Positions 60,617 to 64,000 of a stretch of DNA of 64,000 bases are shown here, piece by piece. The notes beneath the pieces are model-generated. The model ran no database searches, was not told where the DNA came from, and worked only from the letters and a program-made list of their open reading frames with translations. Source of the DNA: Mesorhizobium sp. WSM4311 (GTDB taxonomy: Bacteria; Pseudomonadota; Alphaproteobacteria; Rhizobiales; Rhizobiaceae); NCBI RefSeq assembly GCF_002295115.1, contig NZ_NSFV01000004.1, positions 1 to 64,000 on the forward strand, written 5' to 3'. Positions within the stretch are counted from its first letter, which is position 1. Each line of letters opens with the position of its first letter. The position numbers and the translations under genes were made by a program.

Positions 60617-62407
60617 TTAGAACGCTTCCGCAGGCAGGGCCATCAGCGTGTCAGCGCCGCTCGAAATACGGGCGAGATGCGCCGACGTCTCCGGCATGAT
60701 CCGCTCCATGAAGAAGCGCGCCGTCACCACCTTGTTGTCGTAGAAGGACTGGGTGCCGTTGGCGCCGGTCTTGCCCTGAGCTGCCTTGGCCATCTGCGCC
60801 CACATGTAGCCCAGAGCAACAAGGCCGAAGAGGTGCATATAGTCGGTCGAGGCCGCGCCGGCATTGTCGGGCTTGGCCATGCCGTTCTGCACCAGCCACA
60901 TGGTCGCGGCCTGCAGATCGTTCAGGCCTTTCTTCAACCCCTTGGTGAAGGGCGCCATCTTCTCGTCGGCGCGGTTCTCCTCGCAGAATTCGCCGACCTC
61001 CTTGAAGAAGGCCTGGATGGCGCGGCCGCCATTCAGGCCGAGCTTTCGGCCGACGAGGTCGAGCGCCTGGATGCCGTTGGCGCCTTCATAGATCATGGCG
61101 ATGCGGGCATCGCGCACGAACTGGCTCATGCCGTGCTCTTCGATATAGCCGTGACCGCCGAACACCTGCTGCGCCATGACGGCGTGGTCGAAGCCCTTGT
61201 CGGTGAGCACGCCCTTGACCACCGGCGTCATCAGGCCGGTGTAGTCGTCCGCCGCCTGGCGGTCCTTGTCGTCGGCGGAGCGATGCGCGATGTCGGACTT
61301 GATCGCCGTCCACAGTGCCAGCGCACGGCCGGCCTCGTTGAAGGCCTTCATGGTCATCAGCGAGCGGCGGATGTCAGGATGGACTATGATCGGGTCGGCC
61401 TTCTTGTCCGGCGCCTTGGCGCCTGAGAGCGAACGGCCCTGCAAGCGGTCCTTGGCGTAGGCAACGGCGTTCTGGTAGGCGATCTCCGACAGCGAAAGCC
61501 CTTGCAGGCCGACGCCGAGGCGGGCCTCGTTCATCATCGTGAACATCGCCTTGAGGCCGCCATTCTCCTCACCGAGCAGCGTGCCTTCGGCCTCGTCATA
61601 GTTCATGACGCAAGTCGAATTGCCGTGGATGCCCATCTTCTCCTCGATCGAGCCACAGGAGAGCGTGTTGCGTTCGCCCGGATTGCCCGCAGCATCGAGC
61701 TTGAGCTTCGGCACGATGAACAGCGAGATACCCTTGACGCCTTCCGGCGCGCCCTCGATGCGGGCCAGCACCAGATGGACGATGTTGTCCGACATGTCGT
61801 GCTCGCCGGCCGAAATGAAAATCTTTTGGCCCGAGATCTTGTAGGTACCGTCGCCGTTCGGCACCGCCTTGGTGCGCAGCAGGCCGAGATCGGTGCCGCA
61901 ATGCGGTTCGGTCAGGTTCATGGTGCCGGTCCAGGAGCCCTCGACCATCTTCGGCAGCCATTTGGCCTTCTGCTCGTCGGTGCCGTGGGTGATGATCGCC
62001 GCGATGGCGCCCTGGGTCAGACCCGGATACATCATCAGCGACATGTTGGCCGAGACCATGTATTCGGCGACGGCGGTGTGTACGGCATAGGGCAGGCCCT
62101 GGCCGCCAAACTCGACCGGCGCCGCCAGCCCCATCCAGCCGCCTTCGCGATACTGGCCGAAGGCCTCCTTGAAGCCTTTGGGCGTGGTCACCGAGCCGTC
62201 GTCGTGACGCACGCAGCCTTCCATGTCGCCGACGCGGTTGAGCGGATGCATGACGTTTTCGGCGAGCTTGGCACCTTCGGCCAGGATCGCTTCCAGCACG
62301 TCTGGCGTCGCGTCGGCAAATCCGGGAAGGTTCGAATAGCGCTGATAGCCCAGCACCTCGTTGAGTACGAACAGCGTATCCTGGACCGGCGCCCTGTATG
62401 TCGGCAT
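60617..62407 (-). CDS. Acyl-CoA dehydrogenase with C-terminal extension (FadE-like)
   Basis: Acyl-CoA dehydrogenase of 596 residues, longer than the 390-residue core because of a C-terminal acyl-CoA dehydrogenase-type extension (about 460-596) common in rhizobial medium/long-chain enzymes. It starts [20 protein letters not shown], has [20 protein letters not shown] (about 160-179), [40 protein letters not shown] and [20 protein letters not shown], then [20 protein letters not shown] with the catalytic Glu in YEGANGI. First gene of the operon; its promoter region (62408-62801) contains a perfect MerR-type dyad. Confidence 0.93.
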   Translation of the reverse strand: MPTYRAPVQDTLFVLNEVLGYQRYSNLPGFADATPDVLEAILAEGAKLAENVMHPLNRVGDMEGCVRHDDGSVTTPKGFKEAFGQYREGGWMGLAAPVEFGGQGLPYAVHTAVAEYMVSANMSLMMYPGLTQGAIAAIITHGTDEQKAKWLPKMVEGSWTGTMNLTEPHCGTDLGLLRTKAVPNGDGTYKISGQKIFISAGEHDMSDNIVHLVLARIEGAPEGVKGISLFIVPKLKLDAAGNPGERNTLSCGSIEEKMGIHGNSTCVMNYDEAEGTLLGEENGGLKAMFTMMNEARLGVGLQGLSLSEIAYQNAVAYAKDRLQGRSLSGAKAPDKKADPIIVHPDIRRSLMTMKAFNEAGRALALWTAIKSDIAHRSADDKDRQAADDYTGLMTPVVKGVLTDKGFDHAVMAQQVFGGHGYIEEHGMSQFVRDARIAMIYEGANGIQALDLVGRKLGLNGGRAIQAFFKEVGEFCEENRADEKMAPFTKGLKKGLNDLQAATMWLVQNGMAKPDNAGAASTDYMHLFGLVALGYMWAQMAKAAQGKTGANGTQSFYDNKVVTARFFMERIMPETSAHLARISSGADTLMALPAEAF

Positions 62408-62494
62408 GCTTTTTCTCCACCCTGCGGACCTGGTCCGAAAGCCCCCGAATTAATGTCAGGGCAGCATGCAGACCCGTGTTGAAGCCGGGATAGC

Positions 62495-62526
62495 AAAAAT
62501 TGACGTTTGCGTAAACGTCAATTTTT
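62495..62526. promoter_or_regulatory. MerR (LiuR-like) operator of the beta-oxidation operon
   Basis: A perfect dyad: AAAAATTGACGTTT (62495-62508) and AAACGTCAATTTTT (62513-62526) around GCGT. On the minus strand it reads TTGACG, 20 bp, TGCTAT, the long-spaced promoter typical of MerR control. LiuR-family sites have the core TTTACGTnnACGTAAA. Confidence 0.75.
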
Positions 62527-62565
62527 TGATGCGACAAGATTTCCCGACCACCCAGCTTGGGGAAG

Positions 62566-62670
62566 CTAGAGTGTTTCACCGTTTCACGGAAACGGCGAAA
62601 CGCTCTATCTCATTGTTTTAACGCAAGTCCGGACGGAAAACCGCTCACACTTTTCCTGGAATTGCTCTAG
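62566..62670. repeat. Dispersed palindromic repeat, family 1, copy D
   Basis: CTAGAGTGTTTCACCGTTTC, then ACGGAAACGGCGAAACGCTC and the end CCTGGAATTGCTCTAG match copy A in the same orientation with an internal deletion. It lies between the operator and the MerR gene's end. Confidence 0.78.
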
Positions 62671-62730
62671 CGGCGCGACGTCAAGCAGGCCAGCGCCGAA
62701 GGAACCAGTCAGGCGGATGCAGGCAACGAA

Positions 62731-62760
62731 AAAGCCGCGCGGCAGAGCCAACGCGGCTTT
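62731..62760 (-). terminator. Terminator of the MerR gene
   Basis: AAAGCCGCG (62731-62739) and CGCGGCTTT (62752-62760) form a 9-bp stem; on the minus strand the hairpin is followed by TTCGTT, giving a TTTTT tract with its last stem bases. It lies 41 bp after the MerR stop. Confidence 0.75.
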
Positions 62761-62801
62761 GATGGTCGAGACTCCGACGAAGTCGGAACCGGTAGATTGC
62801 T

Positions 62802-63263
62802 TCAGCTCGCGACGCTTGCATGTGGAGCCGTGCGTTCGGCCAACATCTGGCGCACCGCGGACATCGAGCCGGAGAGCTCGTTGATGGCGTCATCGATCAG
62901 CGCCCGCTGCTTCTGCAGGCGGGCGAGCTGCTTCTCCGACTTGTCCAGCGCCAGCCGCAGCTGCTTGGTGTTGGAACCGGTCGGATCGTAGAGATCCATC
63001 ATCTGCTTGACGTCGCGCAGCGAGAACCCGACCTTGCGGCCGAGCAGGATCAGCTTCAGGCGGGCCTTGTCGCGGCGCGTGTAGAGACGGGTGGAGCCGT
63101 CGCGCTGCGGGTTGAGCAGGCCCTTGTCTTCGTAGAAACGCAGCGTGCGCAGCGTGACGCCGTATTTCTTGGCCATTTCGCCGATGCGGGCGAGGTCCTC
63201 GCCGGCTTCGACAGATACATTATTGGTATTGGCCGCGGTCTCGCCGGCCGAGATAAGCTTCAT
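62802..63263 (-). CDS. MerR-family regulator (LiuR-like)
   Basis: Regulator of 153 residues. After a polar leader, the MerR HTH and wing read ARIGEMAKKYGVTLRTLRFY, then EDKGLLNPQRDGSTRLYTRR (about 25-65). GRKVGFSLRDVKQMMDLYDP and a long coiled coil with LRLALDKSEKQLARLQKQRA follow, the dimer helix. No Cys-based metal site, so a small organic effector is expected; LiuR-type MerRs answer to acyl-CoA or branched-chain catabolites. ATG 63263 has GGGGAAAG upstream. A site of the same sequence type as the operon's dyad lies before its own gene. Confidence 0.86.
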   Translation of the reverse strand: MKLISAGETAANTNNVSVEAGEDLARIGEMAKKYGVTLRTLRFYEDKGLLNPQRDGSTRLYTRRDKARLKLILLGRKVGFSLRDVKQMMDLYDPTGSNTKQLRLALDKSEKQLARLQKQRALIDDAINELSGSMSAVRQMLAERTAPHASVAS

Positions 63264-63390
63264 GGTCACTGGCTTTCCCCGTCTGGTGGCGTCGCGGTCC
63301 TGGACCATGCGTCGCCTGACTGGAAGCGGGGGCGTGCTTCCAGTCGTGGTTTCGACAAACAAAATCGCAAACAGCACACTCAAATGCGCC

Positions 63391-63407
63391 TTTTACGTTT
63401 ACGTCAA
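63391..63407. promoter_or_regulatory. MerR autoregulatory site
   Basis: TTTTACGTTTACGTCAA, minus strand TTGACGTAAACGTAAAA, shares the TTGACGT and ACGTAAA modules with the dyad at 62495-62526. It lies about 128 bp before the MerR start, at a suitable distance for a longer leader. Confidence 0.65.
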
Positions 63408-63502
63408 TTCTATACCGATAGCCGCCTCATGACGCAAGGGGCGTTCTGTGAAGGTGCTTTATGCCGCACCGTGGCAGCGAGAGCGAACTTCCTTCCAACT
63501 TC

Positions 63503-63529
63503 TTAAGCTTGGTTAACGCGTTGTTTACC
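63503..63529 (+). promoter_or_regulatory. CtrA-like boxes upstream of the PodJ-like gene
   Basis: TTAA (63503-63506) and TTAAC (63513-63517) are followed by TTTACC (63524-63529). TTAA-N7-TTTACC resembles the CtrA site TTAA-N7-TTAAC. The stretch lies in the 452-bp gap 63264-63715; no gene is supported there. Confidence 0.45.
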
Positions 63530-63715
63530 ACGTTGGGGGAAATGTGGGCGCGTCGGCTACCCGTGTTTATCCTGTATCGAATTTTTCACGGTTTTCGGAG
63601 CGCGGGTGAAACCCCGGGAAGCTTGTCTTCCACCGTGGAAGCGCGGTCGCCTTCGTTCCGGCAGGGACTTGGGGAGCTGGTCGCAAGCCGGCCAATCTGA
63701 AAGACGGACGCACCG

Positions 63716-64000
63716 ATGAACAGCAAGCGGTCCTATCTCGACACACTCAACGCCGGCAGGCAGCGCAAGCCGCAGACCACGCTCGAGCAACTGAACCGCT
63801 CGCTGGAGACGCTGGAACAGCGGCTGGGGCAGACCCGCGAGGAGGTGACGGCACGTCCCGCTCCGCGCCAATACGGCGCGGACCCGCGCTATCCCGCCGT
63901 CGACCCGCGTTATCCAGCCGCCCAGCCAACCGGTCAGCAGCGCTGGTATGAGGAACCGCGGCCGGCGGCGCGCCCGCAGACCCCGGCGCCAGCCCCCGCC
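63716..64000 (+). CDS. N-terminus of a PodJ-like localisation factor (runs off the window)
   Basis: An open frame starts at ATG 63716 and continues past the right edge (95 codons visible). It begins MNSKRSYLDTLNAGRQRKPQ, then a helix TTLEQLNRSLETLEQRLGQT and a Pro/Ala/Arg/Tyr-rich region (DPRYPAVDPRYPAAQP). This start is typical of rhizobial PodJ/SEL1-repeat polarity proteins, which place other factors at the old or new pole. Position next to a fadB-thiolase-acyl-CoA dehydrogenase operon agrees with the podJ locus I recall from Sinorhizobium. The rest of the protein cannot be seen. Confidence 0.65.
   Translation, partial: MNSKRSYLDTLNAGRQRKPQTTLEQLNRSLETLEQRLGQTREEVTARPAPRQYGADPRYPAVDPRYPAAQPTGQQRWYEEPRPAARPQTPAPAPA

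Noticed and set aside
63461..63700. 79-codon ORF before the PodJ-like gene
   Set aside because: No ribosome site, no recognisable composition, and it overlaps the likely promoter and leader of the PodJ-like gene.

Overview
The window looks like chromosomal DNA of an alphaproteobacterium of the Rhizobiales, most likely Mesorhizobium or a close relative (Phyllobacteriaceae). The reasons are high GC, a GcrA cell-cycle regulator, a chvE-gguABC sugar uptake locus with a divergent GbpR-type LysR gene, a class I lysyl-tRNA synthetase, a SAM-II riboswitch before metZ, a MerR-controlled beta-oxidation operon beside a PodJ-like gene, and a dispersed palindromic repeat (ends TAGAGCA/TGCTCTA) of a kind common in mesorhizobia. 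The genus is inferred; no search was run.

Layout. 1-9.9 kb: aminotransferase, mscL, a very large transporter-like hybrid histidine kinase with a LuxR-type response regulator nearby (MxtR/ErdR-like), a TetR/methyltransferase pair, an MFS exporter and a decayed lysR-MFS pair. 10-15.6 kb: DUF952-pyrD, MATE exporter, histone-deacetylase-like enzyme and an outer-membrane beta-barrel. 15.7-23.2 kb: lipoprotein, OmpR-type two-component system, then a surface-polysaccharide set (GT2 transferase, gtrA fragment, polytopic membrane protein, SGNH acyltransferase). 23.25 kb: tRNA-Gly(CCC). 23.3-27.8 kb: a gene-poor accessory stretch with small secreted or unknown genes, a 9-bp tandem repeat and two decayed copies of an ATP-dependent DNA ligase C-terminus, each next to a conserved 26-codon ORF.

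27.8-34.5 kb: gbpR/chvE-gguA-gguB-gguC, with dispersed repeats at two gene junctions and a terminator after chvE. 34.7-43.3 kb: dCTP deaminase, SAM-II riboswitch plus metZ, GT21 glycosyltransferase, apaG, and hslO-argF-argD with a candidate attenuator, divergent from gcrA. 43.4-47.6 kb: CorA, phoU, phoR and ppk2, a phosphate-related group without pst or phoB. 47.7-50 kb: a quorum-sensing unit of crotonase, luxI and luxR. 50.1-55.6 kb: amino-acid binding protein, terB, lysK, a nuclease-fold protein, an S24 repressor, and an 815-bp segment with terminal inverted repeats and 10-bp direct repeats. 55.9-63.4 kb: a four-gene beta-oxidation operon and its MerR regulator, with matching dyads in both promoter regions. 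63.7 kb to the end: the start of a PodJ-like polarity gene.

Best leads: the 815-bp TIR/direct-repeat element carrying a SnoaL-like gene and a small gene that lacks its start codon; the triplicated 26-codon ORF tied to ligase remnants; the MerR regulon dyads; clusters of CcrM-type GANTC sites before gcrA and phoU; the luxI-crotonase overlap with a non-canonical crotonase active site; and the argD leader structure.
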